Assembly (NCBI RefSeq): GCF_025964975.1
Contig: NZ_JAOPXV010000019.1
Location: 1 to 32,471 of the forward strand
Source of the DNA: Nocardioides sp.
Lineage (GTDB): Bacteria > Actinomycetota > Actinomycetes > Propionibacteriales > Nocardioidaceae
Length of the DNA: 32,471 bases
Direction of reading: 5' to 3'
Shown: positions 7,131 through 16,193 of the stretch, piece by piece
Layout of the letters: the number at the start of each line of letters is the position of its first letter
How positions within the stretch are numbered: the first letter of the stretch is position 1
Translations under genes and position numbers: made by a program
The notes under the pieces: generated by a model
Database searches by the model: none
Seen by the model: only the letters and a program-made list of their open reading frames with translations
Told to the model about the DNA's origin: nothing

Positions 7131-8000
7131 GTGACCGACGAGCAGCCCGACATGTTGCGTCTCTCCCAGTCCTTCGGCGCCGTCGCCGACGCCTATGACC
7201 GCGGCCGGCCGTCCTATCCGGCGGACGCGGTCGAGTGGCTGCTCGACGGCGAGGCGAAGGTCGTGCTCGAGCTCGGGGCCGGCACCGGGAAGCTGACGCG
7301 GGTGATGGTCGACCAGGGTCACGCAGTCTTCGCGACCGAGAAGGACCCCGCGATGCTGGCCGTGCTCCAGGACCGCGTGCCGGAGGTCAGCGCCAAGGTC
7401 GCGGGGGCGGAGGAGATCCCTGCCAACGACCGCAGCGTCGACGTCGTCGTCGCAGCGCAGGCCTTCCACTGGTTCGACCACGACCTGGCGGTGCCCGAGA
7501 TGGCGCGCGTCCTCAAGCCCGGGGGACACGTCGCGCTGGTGTGGAACTCTTTCGACCAGCGCATCCCCTGGGTGCGCAAGCTCGTCCAGGTCACCGGTGA
7601 GTGGAGCGCGACGTCCGGCACGTCCCACGGGGTCCTCACCGGCAGCGACCTCTTCGGTGAGGTGGAGAGCAAGACGTTCGCCTTCTGGCAGGACGTCACC
7701 CGCGACACCCTCGTGGACATCGTCGCCTCGCGGTCCTACATCGCCTCCCTCCCAGAGGCCGAGCGTGAGACCAAGCTCGGCGCGGTGCGCGCGTTGTACG
7801 ACGACTACGGCCGTGGCCACGACGGCATGCAGCTGCCCTACGTCGTCGAGTGCTTCCGCGCCAAGGTCATCGACCAACGCGACTCCGCTGTGGAGGTGGC
7901 GAGCGAGTCGGCAACAGAATGGACCCCGGACGCATCACAAGAGAGCGGGTTCGTCTCCGACGGCACCGACACCGACATGCTGCTGATCGACTTCAAGTAA
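7131..8000 (+). CDS. Class I SAM-dependent methyltransferase
   Basis: A 289-residue methyltransferase of the Methyltransf_11 type. SAM-binding motif I is LELGAGTGK at residues 46-54, followed by the acidic residue of motif II (FATEKDP), VAGAEEIPANDRSVDVVVAAQAFHWFD (motifs III/IV, with the common AQAFHW) and LKPGGHVALVW (motif post-IV). The N-terminal FGAVADAYDRGRPSYP is typical of small-molecule methyltransferases of this group; the substrate cannot be read from sequence. Start GTG 7131 is chosen from the leaderless promoter; the frame is open further upstream but runs over the divergent gene. A nested hairpin follows the TAA stop by about 50 bases. Confidence 0.88.
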   Translation: MTDEQPDMLRLSQSFGAVADAYDRGRPSYPADAVEWLLDGEAKVVLELGAGTGKLTRVMVDQGHAVFATEKDPAMLAVLQDRVPEVSAKVAGAEEIPANDRSVDVVVAAQAFHWFDHDLAVPEMARVLKPGGHVALVWNSFDQRIPWVRKLVQVTGEWSATSGTSHGVLTGSDLFGEVESKTFAFWQDVTRDTLVDIVASRSYIASLPEAERETKLGAVRALYDDYGRGHDGMQLPYVVECFRAKVIDQRDSAVEVASESATEWTPDASQESGFVSDGTDTDMLLIDFK

Positions 8001-8053
8001 GCAGCCCCATCCTCAGGGGTTTCCTTGCGCCGTACCTGCGAGCGCTGAGCACC

Positions 8054-8102
8054 GGACAGCGGTAGTTCGCTGCCACCCAGTGGCAGCGCACGACCGCTGT
8101 CC
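8054..8102 (+). terminator. Nested symmetric hairpin after the methyltransferase gene
   Basis: Outer arms GGACAGCGGT (8054-8063) and ACCGCTGTCC (8093-8102) are perfect, inner arms GCTGCCAC (8069-8076) and GTGGCAGC (8080-8087) are perfect with a CCA loop, and the two are separated by five unpaired bases on each side. Likely terminator; it also lies just upstream of the kinase promoter, so an operator role is possible. Confidence 0.55.
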
Positions 8103-8137
8103 TCGGCACTCTCCTCGGCGCGGGCCACGATCGGGGC

Positions 8138-8150
8138 TAGGTTGGCGGCC
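8138..8150 (+). promoter_or_regulatory. Leaderless promoter of the LytS-type kinase gene
   Basis: TAGGTT at 8138-8143 is followed by seven bases and ATG 8151. There is no ribosome binding site. This supports ATG 8151 over the in-frame TTG at 8142. Confidence 0.65.
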
Positions 8151-9281
8151 ATGACGAGCCGGCTGCGTCCCTGGCGCCGTACGCACCTCGGTACGGAGGC
8201 TGATCGCGCCACCTTCCGCACGCTCCACACCGCCTCGCTGGCCGCTCCGGCCCTCCGCGAGGGGCTCACGGAGTCCAGTGCCGAGCGCAGCCTGCGGCAC
8301 CTGCGGGTCCTGCTGGGAACACCGGCGGCGGCGCTGACCGACACCAGCGGGGTCTTGGCGTGGGCCGGCATCGGGCGGCACCACGCTGAGGAGACGGCCC
8401 GCTTCATCGCCGACATGGGCGAGGATGCGCCCACCCGCATTGCCGACATGAGCGTGTGCGCCGACTACGGCTGTCCGGTCCGGCAGGTCATCATCAGTCC
8501 TCTCGTCGTGGAGGAGGTGCTCGTGGGCACCCTCGTCGTCGGCGCGCCGCACGCCACGGGCAGCCTCATCCGGGCCGCCAACGAGGTCGCGGCCTGGGTG
8601 TCCGGACAGCTCGAGCTGGCCCGCCTCGACGACTCCCGCACCGCGCTGATGGAGGCGGAGGTCCGAGCGCTGCGGGCGCAGATCAGCCCGCACTTCATCT
8701 ACAACTCGCTGGGTGCCATCGCCAGCTTCGTCCGCACCGACCCCGACCGGGCGCGCGAGCTGCTGCTGGAGTTCGCCGACTTCACCCGCTACTCGTTCCG
8801 CCGGCACGGCAACTACACGACCCTGGCCGAGGAGCTTCGCTCGGTGGAGCGCTACCTCCTGCTCGAGCAGGCCAGGTTCGACGACCGGCTCAAGGTCACC
8901 CTGCGGATCGCCCCGGAGGTGCTGCCGGTCGCGGTGCCCTTCCTCTGCATCCAGCCACTCGTCGAGAACGCCGTGCGGCACGGCCTCGAGGCCAGCGCCG
9001 AGAAGTCGGACGGGGTCGGCCGGCTCTGGATCACCGCCCGGGACCTCGACCAGGAATGCGTGATCGAGATCGAGGACGACGGTACGGGCGAGGATCCCGA
9101 ACGCGTACGCCGCGCGCTCGCCGGCGACGCGTCCATGGACTCAGTCGGCCTCGGCAACGTGGACGCACGCCTGCGCAACACCTACGGCGACGACTACGGG
9201 CTGGTCGTGGAAACCGCGCTCGGCGCCGGCACCAAGGTGACGGTCCGCGTGCCGAAGTTCGCGCCGGGGGTCCACGTATGA
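8151..9281 (+). CDS. LytS/YpdA-type sensor histidine kinase, soluble, GAF-like sensor
   Basis: A 376-residue kinase. Residues 35-155 look like a GAF-type sensor (RVLLGTPAAALTD ... PLVVEEVLVGTLVVGAPH) and contain a C-ADYG-C pair (Cys103, Cys108) that might sense redox state or bind a ligand. The His_kinase (PF06580) region follows: LRAQISPHFIYNSL with phosphoacceptor His181, then a HATPase domain with the N-box PLVENAVRHGLE and the G boxes IEDDGTGE and SVGLGNVDARL. No transmembrane segment is present, unlike the 5TM-LYT sensors of E. coli BtsS and YpdA, so the signal is probably cytosolic. The response regulator begins ten bases after its stop. Role inferred: sensing a carboxylate or metabolic state and controlling the symporter genes downstream. 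Confidence 0.88.
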   Translation: MTSRLRPWRRTHLGTEADRATFRTLHTASLAAPALREGLTESSAERSLRHLRVLLGTPAAALTDTSGVLAWAGIGRHHAEETARFIADMGEDAPTRIADMSVCADYGCPVRQVIISPLVVEEVLVGTLVVGAPHATGSLIRAANEVAAWVSGQLELARLDDSRTALMEAEVRALRAQISPHFIYNSLGAIASFVRTDPDRARELLLEFADFTRYSFRRHGNYTTLAEELRSVERYLLLEQARFDDRLKVTLRIAPEVLPVAVPFLCIQPLVENAVRHGLEASAEKSDGVGRLWITARDLDQECVIEIEDDGTGEDPERVRRALAGDASMDSVGLGNVDARLRNTYGDDYGLVVETALGAGTKVTVRVPKFAPGVHV

Positions 9282-9291
9282 AGGTGAAGCC

Positions 9292-10002
9292 ATGAGCCTC
9301 AAGGTCCTCGTCATCGACGACGAACGCCCCGCTCTGGACGAGCTGATCTTCCTGCTTGAGCGAGACCCGCGCGTGGGCGAGGTGCTCGGCTGCGCCTCGG
9401 CCACCGAGGCGCTCCGCATGTTCCAGGACCTCGAGGTCGACGCCGTGTTCCTCGACATCCAGATGCCCGGGCTGACCGGCCTCGACCTCGCCCAGGTCCT
9501 CTCCCGCTTCAAGTCACCGCCGCCCATCGTGTTCGTGACGGCCCACGAGGAGCACGCGGTCGACGCCTTCGACCTCCACGCGGTCGACTACGTCCTCAAG
9601 CCGGTGCGCGAGGAGCGTCTCGCCGAGGCCGTACGCCGCGTGGTCAACGCCGGCGCGACGGTCCCGAGCGGCGACACCCAGATCGCCGTCGAACGAGGCG
9701 GGGTCACCCGGTTCATCTCCCGCAGCGACGTGACCCATGTCGAGGCGCAGGGCGACTACGCCCGGCTCCACACTGTCGGCGACTCCCACCTCGTTCGTAC
9801 GCCGCTCTCGACCCTCGCCCAGGAATGGGCCGACGCGGGCTTCGTGCGCATCCACCGTTCGGTGCTGGTCTCGCTCGCCCACGTCGCCGAGCTCCGCGTC
9901 GACGCAGGGAGGGTCAGCGTCGTGGTCGGCGAGCACGAGCTGCTGGTGAGCCGGCGGCACACCCGCGAGCTGCGCGAGCTGCTGACCCGGCACATCCGGT
10001 GA
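9292..10002 (+). CDS. LytTR-family response regulator
   Basis: A 236-residue regulator. The receiver domain spans about residues 4-118 with phosphoacceptor Asp55 (FLDIQMPG), the acidic pair Asp9/Asp10, Thr84 in FVTAH and Lys103 in YVLKP. The C-terminal LytTR DNA-binding domain occupies about 130-236 (TRFISRSDVTHVEAQGDYARLHT ... FVRIHRSVLVSLAHV ... SRRHTRELRELL). LytTR regulators bind two direct repeats 21 bp apart; a fitting pair (ACCGTTC at 11901 and 11922) lies upstream of the DUF485-actP genes. ATG 9292 is preceded by GAAGGTGAAG. Co-transcribed with the kinase. Confidence 0.93.
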   Translation: MSLKVLVIDDERPALDELIFLLERDPRVGEVLGCASATEALRMFQDLEVDAVFLDIQMPGLTGLDLAQVLSRFKSPPPIVFVTAHEEHAVDAFDLHAVDYVLKPVREERLAEAVRRVVNAGATVPSGDTQIAVERGGVTRFISRSDVTHVEAQGDYARLHTVGDSHLVRTPLSTLAQEWADAGFVRIHRSVLVSLAHVAELRVDAGRVSVVVGEHELLVSRRHTRELRELLTRHIR

Positions 10003-10009
10003 CCGGCCC

Positions 10010-10384
10010 GTGAACGACAACCCGCGCGTGCGGGTGACCGGTCCGTCCCGCCGCCGTGCCTCGACCCACCGTTCGGGGCGGGTGGAGATCGACGCCGGCA
10101 CCGAGCTCGGTCGCGTCTTCATGCGCTCGCTCCTGCGCGAGCAGCTCGGGCTCGCGTTGGGCATCCTCTTCCTGCTGGGCGTCACCGTCGGGGTCCTGCC
10201 GCTCGCCTTCTACCTCGTTCCGGAGCTGGCCGAGATGCTGGTCGGGCCGGTGCCGCTGGCCTGGCTGCTGCTCGGTGGCCTCGTCTACCCCTGGCTGCTG
10301 CTGCTCGGCTGGCTCTACGTCCGCCGGTCGGAAGCCAACGAGCGTGACTTCGCCGCCCTGGTCGAGGAAGTGGACAGATCATGA
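10010..10384 (+). CDS. Small membrane partner of sodium:solute symporter
   Basis: A 124-residue protein. A basic N-terminus (about 45 residues, with RVRVTGPSRRRAS) precedes two hydrophobic helices (LGLALGILFLLGVTVGVLPLAFYLV and LAWLLLGGLVYPWLLLLGWLYV) and a charged cytosolic tail (RRSEANERDFAALVEEVD). This is the layout of DUF485-type small subunits encoded next to SSS transporters, although it diverges from the DUF485 protein at 12049. The GTG start is seven bases after the regulator stop and the gene overlaps the symporter start by four bases (ATGA), which argues for a fixed stoichiometric partner. The function of such small subunits is not established; assembly or gating is inferred. Confidence 0.75.
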   Translation: MNDNPRVRVTGPSRRRASTHRSGRVEIDAGTELGRVFMRSLLREQLGLALGILFLLGVTVGVLPLAFYLVPELAEMLVGPVPLAWLLLGGLVYPWLLLLGWLYVRRSEANERDFAALVEEVDRS

Positions 10385-11901
10385 ACACCGATGTCGTGCC
10401 CGGTGTCGTCGCCGTCATCGCCGTCACGATCGCGACCCTCGCCATCAGCACGTGGGGGCTGCAGTTCTCCCGGACCACGAGTGACTTCTTCGTCGCGTCC
10501 CGCACCGTGCGCCCCGCGCTCAACGCCAGCGCGATCGGCGGTGAATACCTCTCGGCCGCGTCGTTCCTCGGGATCGCCGGACTCGTGCTCACCTTCGGCG
10601 CCGACATGCTCTGGTACCCCGTCGGCTGGACCGCCGGCTACCTCGTGCTGCTCGTGCTCGTGGCGGCACCCCTGCGGCGCAGCGGCGCCTACACCCTTCC
10701 CGACTTCGCCGAGGCGCGCCTCGGCTCCCGGGGGGTCCGGTCGCTCTGCTCGTTGCTCGTCGTCGTGATCGGCTGGCTCTATCTCCTTCCGCAGTTCCAG
10801 GGCGCCGGGTTGACACTGCAGGCCGCGATCAACGCGCCGCCGTGGGTCGGCCCGCTCGTGGTCTCCGTCGTGGTGCTCGTCAACGTCGGCTCCGGTGGCA
10901 TGCGGAGCATCACCTTCGTCCAGGCGTTCCAGTACTGGCTGAAGCTCACGGCCCTGCTCCTCCCTGCGTGCGTGCTGCTCGCGATCTGGGCCGGCGACGG
11001 CGCCCCCGACCCGACCTCGCGCGGCGGCGCCGACCTGTGGTCCTACCCCCTCGGCGAGGGCGGCGCCCAGGGTCTCTACGTCACCTACTCGCTCATCGTC
11101 GCCACGTTCCTCGGCACGATGGGGCTGCCCCACGTCGTCGTGCGCTTCTACACCAATCCCGATGGCCGGGCCGCTCGGCGTACGACGCTGGTGGTGCTCG
11201 CGCTCCTCGGTGTCTTCTACCTCCTTCCGCCGATCTACGGCGCCCTCGGACGCATCTACGCCGCCGACCTCGCGGCGGCCGGCGGTTCGGACGTGCTGAT
11301 TCTCGAGCTGCCGCGACTCATGGTTGGCGGTCTGCTCGGGGAGCTCCTCACCGGCCTCGTCACCGCGGGTGCGTTCGCCGCGTTCCTGTCCACCTCGTCC
11401 GGCCTGGCGATCGCGGTGGCCGGGGTGCTCTCCCAGGACGTGACCGGGCGCCGCGTGGCGGGACGGCGACTCTCCGGCGTCGGCGCCTTCCGTGCGGGCG
11501 CGGCCATAGCCGTGGTCGTGCCGGCCCTGGTGTCGGTCTCGTCTCCCGACGTCGGGGTGGCGCAGACGGTGGGACTCGCCTTCGCGGTCGCGGCCTCGAC
11601 CTTCTGCCCGTTGCTGCTGCTGGGGATCTGGTGGCGGGGGCTGACGCCGGCCGGGGCGATCGCCGGGCTGGCCGTGGGCGGGCTGGGCTCGGGGATGGCA
11701 GTCGGCTGGACCCTGGTGACCTCGGGAACGACCGGCTGGGTGGGAATCCTCCTGGCGCAGCCCGCAGCGTGGAGCGTCCCGTCGGCGCTGGCGACCATGG
11801 TGGTCGTCAGCCGGCTGACGCGCGGATCCGTCCCGCCCCACGCCAGCCGTTTCATGGTTCGCCTCCACACGCCCGAGGCCGTCGACCTGCAACGCGGCTG
11901 A
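10381..11901 (+). CDS. Sodium:solute symporter family transporter (cation/carboxylate symporter)
   Basis: A 506-residue polytopic membrane protein with about 13 hydrophobic segments. The SSS signature GGEYLSAASFLGI is at residues 53-65, followed by DMLWYPVGWTAGYLVL and, mid-protein, GTMGLPHVVVRFYTNPDGRAARRT, which is close to the acetate permease ActP. The LSTSSGLAIAVAGVLSQDV segment matches the region that lines the substrate and sodium path. It is a paralogue of the actP gene at 12414 and shares its arrangement with a small partner gene in front. Substrate inferred to be acetate, pyruvate or another monocarboxylate. The stop codon TGA (11899-11901) overlaps the first copy of a LytTR-like repeat. 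Confidence 0.88.
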   Translation: MNTDVVPGVVAVIAVTIATLAISTWGLQFSRTTSDFFVASRTVRPALNASAIGGEYLSAASFLGIAGLVLTFGADMLWYPVGWTAGYLVLLVLVAAPLRRSGAYTLPDFAEARLGSRGVRSLCSLLVVVIGWLYLLPQFQGAGLTLQAAINAPPWVGPLVVSVVVLVNVGSGGMRSITFVQAFQYWLKLTALLLPACVLLAIWAGDGAPDPTSRGGADLWSYPLGEGGAQGLYVTYSLIVATFLGTMGLPHVVVRFYTNPDGRAARRTTLVVLALLGVFYLLPPIYGALGRIYAADLAAAGGSDVLILELPRLMVGGLLGELLTGLVTAGAFAAFLSTSSGLAIAVAGVLSQDVTGRRVAGRRLSGVGAFRAGAAIAVVVPALVSVSSPDVGVAQTVGLAFAVAASTFCPLLLLGIWWRGLTPAGAIAGLAVGGLGSGMAVGWTLVTSGTTGWVGILLAQPAAWSVPSALATMVVVSRLTRGSVPPHASRFMVRLHTPEAVDLQRG

Positions 11902-11930
11902 CCGTTCGTCGCGCCCAGGCGACCGTTCAC
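11900..11930 (+). promoter_or_regulatory. Candidate LytTR binding site (two direct repeats, 21-bp period)
   Basis: GACCGTTC occurs at 11900-11907 and again at 11921-11928, a period of 21 bp. LytTR regulators typically recognise two nine-base direct repeats (A/T-rich or xACCGTTx type) with 12-base spacing, which is what is seen here. It lies 119-149 bases before the DUF485 start and 1.9 kb after the LytTR regulator gene. Probable activator site for the DUF485-actP genes. Confidence 0.6.
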
Positions 11931-11999
11931 CGATTCTCCTGCGCCGCCCGCCGACGTACTCACGCGTCACTCTCGCGGGTGCTTGCGCCGGGATGCCAC

Positions 12000-12015
12000 G
12001 GTGACGCCGATCACA
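12000..12015 (+). promoter_or_regulatory. Candidate Crp/GlxR binding site upstream of DUF485-actP
   Basis: GGTGA-CGCCGA-TCACA differs from the consensus TGTGA-N6-TCACA at one base. It lies 34-49 bases before GTG 12049. A Crp-family gene is in this window at 21535. The nearness to the likely promoter suggests repression or class II-type control. Confidence 0.55.
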
Positions 12016-12048
12016 CCACCGTGACCTGCCCGCAGGAAGGGACATCTC

Positions 12049-12417
12049 GTGAGCACCGAAATCCCCGACCAGGCCGCGCGCCACGATCCGGTCTACGACC
12101 GGCTCCACGCGACGCCTGAGTTCATTGAGCTCCGCAAGCGCTACCGGGGGTTCGTCATCCCCGCCACCGTCGCGTTCCTCGCCTGGTACCTGCTCTACGT
12201 GGTCATGTCGAACTGGGCCTCCGGCTTCATGAACACCAAGCTCTTCGGCAACATCAACGTGGCCCTGATCTTCGGCCTCCTCCAGTTCGCCACCACCTTC
12301 GGGCTGGCGTTCCTCTACAGCCGCTTCTCCAACTCGAGGCTCGACCCGCTTGCTCGTGAGCTCGAGCAGTCGTACGTCGACCAGGCCGGCACCCACGGAC
12401 AGCGAGGCCAGCAATGA
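12049..12417 (+). CDS. DUF485 domain membrane protein, partner of ActP
   Basis: A 122-residue protein with the DUF485 pattern: an N-terminal cytosolic part ending in FIELRKRYRGFVIPATVAFLAWYLLYVV (first membrane helix), the polar link SNWASGFMNTKLFGNINVAL, and a second helix (IFGLLQFATTFGLAFLYSRF) before a charged tail (LARELEQSYVDQAG). DUF485 genes (yjcH type) are regularly found directly before actP. GTG 12049 is preceded by AGGAAGG at suitable distance. The stop overlaps the actP start (ATGA). Upstream 147 bases hold the candidate LytTR and Crp sites, so this gene is the start of a separately regulated unit. Confidence 0.9.
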   Translation: MSTEIPDQAARHDPVYDRLHATPEFIELRKRYRGFVIPATVAFLAWYLLYVVMSNWASGFMNTKLFGNINVALIFGLLQFATTFGLAFLYSRFSNSRLDPLARELEQSYVDQAGTHGQRGQQ

Positions 12418-14021
12418 GCGACCAGGCCCTGACCAGCGTTCTCTTCCTCTCCGTCGTCGCCCTGACGATCGGCATCACCTTCTGGGCGAGCCGGCAGACC
12501 AAGACCGCGGTCGACTTCTACTCCGGCGGCCGCTCCTTCTCCGGCTTCCAGAACGGACTCGCCATTGGCGGCGACTACATGTCCGCCGCCTCGTTCCTCG
12601 GCATCTCCGGCGCCATCGCGCTCTTCGGCTACGACGGCTTCCTCTACTCGATCGGGTTCCTCGTGGCCTGGCTGGTGGCACTGCTCCTGGTCGCGGAGAT
12701 GCTGCGCAACGCGGGGCGCTACACGATGGCCGACCAGCTCGCCTTCCGCATGCGCCAGCGCCCGGTGCGTACGGCGGCCTCGATCTCCACGGTGGTCGTC
12801 TCGATCTTCTACCTGCTCGCCCAGATGGTCGGCGCCGGAACGCTCGTCGCCCTGCTCCTCGGGGTCGACAGCGAGGCGATCAAGAACCTCACCATCGTCG
12901 GTGTCGGCGTCCTGATGATCTTCTACGTCGTCGTCGGCGGCATGAAGGGCACGACGTACGTCCAGATCGTCAAGGCCGTCCTGCTCATGCTGGGCTCGGC
13001 GCTGATCGTGATCCTCGTGCTGGCGAAGTTCGACTTCAACCTCTCAGCCCTGCTCGGCGCAGCAGCGGAGAACTCGGGCAAGGGCGACGCGTTCCTGCAG
13101 CCCGGCCTCCAGTACGGCGCAACGCTGACCTCGCAGATCGACTTCCTGTCGCTCGGCCTCGCGCTGGTGCTCGGAACTGCCGGTCTGCCGCACATCCTCA
13201 TCCGCTTCTACACCGTGCCGACGGCCCGGGACGCGCGGAAGTCGGTGCTGTGGGCGATCGGCCTGATCGGGGCCTTCTACCTGATGACGCTGGTGCTGGG
13301 CTTCGGTGCTGCGGCCCTGCTCGACCGCAACGCCATCGACCCGGTCGAGGGCGGCAACCAGAACCTCGCCTCCCCGCTGCTCGCCGAAGCCGTCGGTGGC
13401 GGCGCGGGCTCGACAGGGGGCGCCATCCTGCTGGCGCTCATCGCCGCGGTCGCCTTCGCGACCATCCTCGCCGTGGTGGCCGGGTTGACCCTGGCCAGCT
13501 CGTCGTCGGTGGCCCACGACCTCTACAAGGGAGTCATCAAGAAGGACCAGCCCGTCACGGAGAAGGAAGAGGTCCGGGTCGCCCGGATCGCAGCCTTCGC
13601 CATCGGGGCCATCGCAATCGCGCTGTCGATCCCGGCCCAGCGGCTCAACATCGCCTTCCTGGTGGCGTTGGCCTTCGCCGTGGCAGCGTCGGCCAACCTG
13701 CCGGCGATCATAAACAACATGTTCTGGCGGCGCTTCAACACCCGCGGCGCCACCTGGAGCATCTACGGCGGCCTGATCGCCGCCGTGGGCCTGGTCGTCC
13801 TGTCGCCCGTGATGTCGGGTGCCCCGACGTCGTTGTTCCCGGACGCGAACTTCCAGATCTTCCCCCTCAACAACCCGGGCATCGTGTCGATCCCGCTAGG
13901 CTTCCTGCTCGGCTTCCTCGGCACGATCAGCAGCAAGGAGCCCGAGGCGGAGGAGCGCTTCACCGAGCTCGAGGTCCGTGCCCTCACCGGCGCGGGCGCA
14001 GAGGGCGCCACGCACCACTGA
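12414..14021 (+). CDS. actP: Cation/acetate symporter ActP
   Basis: A 535-residue SSS-family transporter with about 13 membrane segments. The signature GGDYMSAASFLGISG lies at residues 52-66, followed by YDGFLYSIGFLVAWLVALLLVAEMLRNAGRYTMADQ; GTAGLPHILIRFYTVPTARDARKS is the characteristic ActP segment, and AGLTLASSSSVAHDLYKGV and NLPAIINNMFWRRFNTRGA are also typical. It probably imports acetate (and related short-chain acids such as pyruvate or glycolate) with sodium or protons. The next gene is acetyl-CoA synthetase, which would use the imported acetate. A 22-bp hairpin starts nine bases after the stop, so acs is read from its own promoter. Confidence 0.93.
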   Translation: MSDQALTSVLFLSVVALTIGITFWASRQTKTAVDFYSGGRSFSGFQNGLAIGGDYMSAASFLGISGAIALFGYDGFLYSIGFLVAWLVALLLVAEMLRNAGRYTMADQLAFRMRQRPVRTAASISTVVVSIFYLLAQMVGAGTLVALLLGVDSEAIKNLTIVGVGVLMIFYVVVGGMKGTTYVQIVKAVLLMLGSALIVILVLAKFDFNLSALLGAAAENSGKGDAFLQPGLQYGATLTSQIDFLSLGLALVLGTAGLPHILIRFYTVPTARDARKSVLWAIGLIGAFYLMTLVLGFGAAALLDRNAIDPVEGGNQNLASPLLAEAVGGGAGSTGGAILLALIAAVAFATILAVVAGLTLASSSSVAHDLYKGVIKKDQPVTEKEEVRVARIAAFAIGAIAIALSIPAQRLNIAFLVALAFAVAASANLPAIINNMFWRRFNTRGATWSIYGGLIAAVGLVVLSPVMSGAPTSLFPDANFQIFPLNNPGIVSIPLGFLLGFLGTISSKEPEAEERFTELEVRALTGAGAEGATHH

Positions 14022-14029
14022 TCCCCCAG

Positions 14030-14084
14030 CCGAGTCGAGTGATGAGCTCCGTGGCAGATGGAGCCACCTCATCACTCGACTCGG
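14030..14084 (+). terminator. Long hairpin between actP and acs
   Basis: CCGAGTCGAGTGATGAG (14030-14046) and CTCATCACTCGACTCGG (14068-14084) are perfect 17-base arms; inside, GTGGC (14051-14055) pairs with GCCAC (14063-14067) after a CTCC bulge. It ends eight bases before the acs -10 box. Likely actP terminator, possibly also a regulatory target at the acs promoter. Confidence 0.75.
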
Positions 14085-14091
14085 GCGCATT

Positions 14092-14103
14092 TACGTTGAG
14101 AGA
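14092..14103 (+). promoter_or_regulatory. Leaderless promoter of acs
   Basis: TACGTT at 14092-14097 is six bases before GTG 14104, with no ribosome binding site. This favours GTG 14104 over ATG 14113. Confidence 0.6.
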
Positions 14104-16092
<1,989 letters not shown>

Positions 16093-16128
16093 CCGGCCCG
16101 GCGCTGGGGCCAGGTCCTCCGCCCGCCT

Positions 16129-16193
16129 GGGTAGTCAAGTGCGAGTTCGTGGCGAAAGCCGCGTCCAAACGACCACGTCGCACTCAACTACCC
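16129..16193. terminator. Convergent hairpin between acs and nhaA
   Basis: GGGTAGTCAAGTGCGA followed by CGTGG (16129-16152, with a GTT bulge) pairs with CCACG-TCGCACTCAACTACCC (16173-16193), leaving a two-base mismatch and a 20-base loop. The right arm contains the nhaA stop codon. Probable bidirectional terminator. Confidence 0.7.

Noticed and set aside
10315..12414. A 699-codon open frame on the minus strand
   Set aside because: It is the mirror of two well-supported symporter genes and DUF485; composition is Arg/Gly/Glu-rich shadow sequence with no domain.
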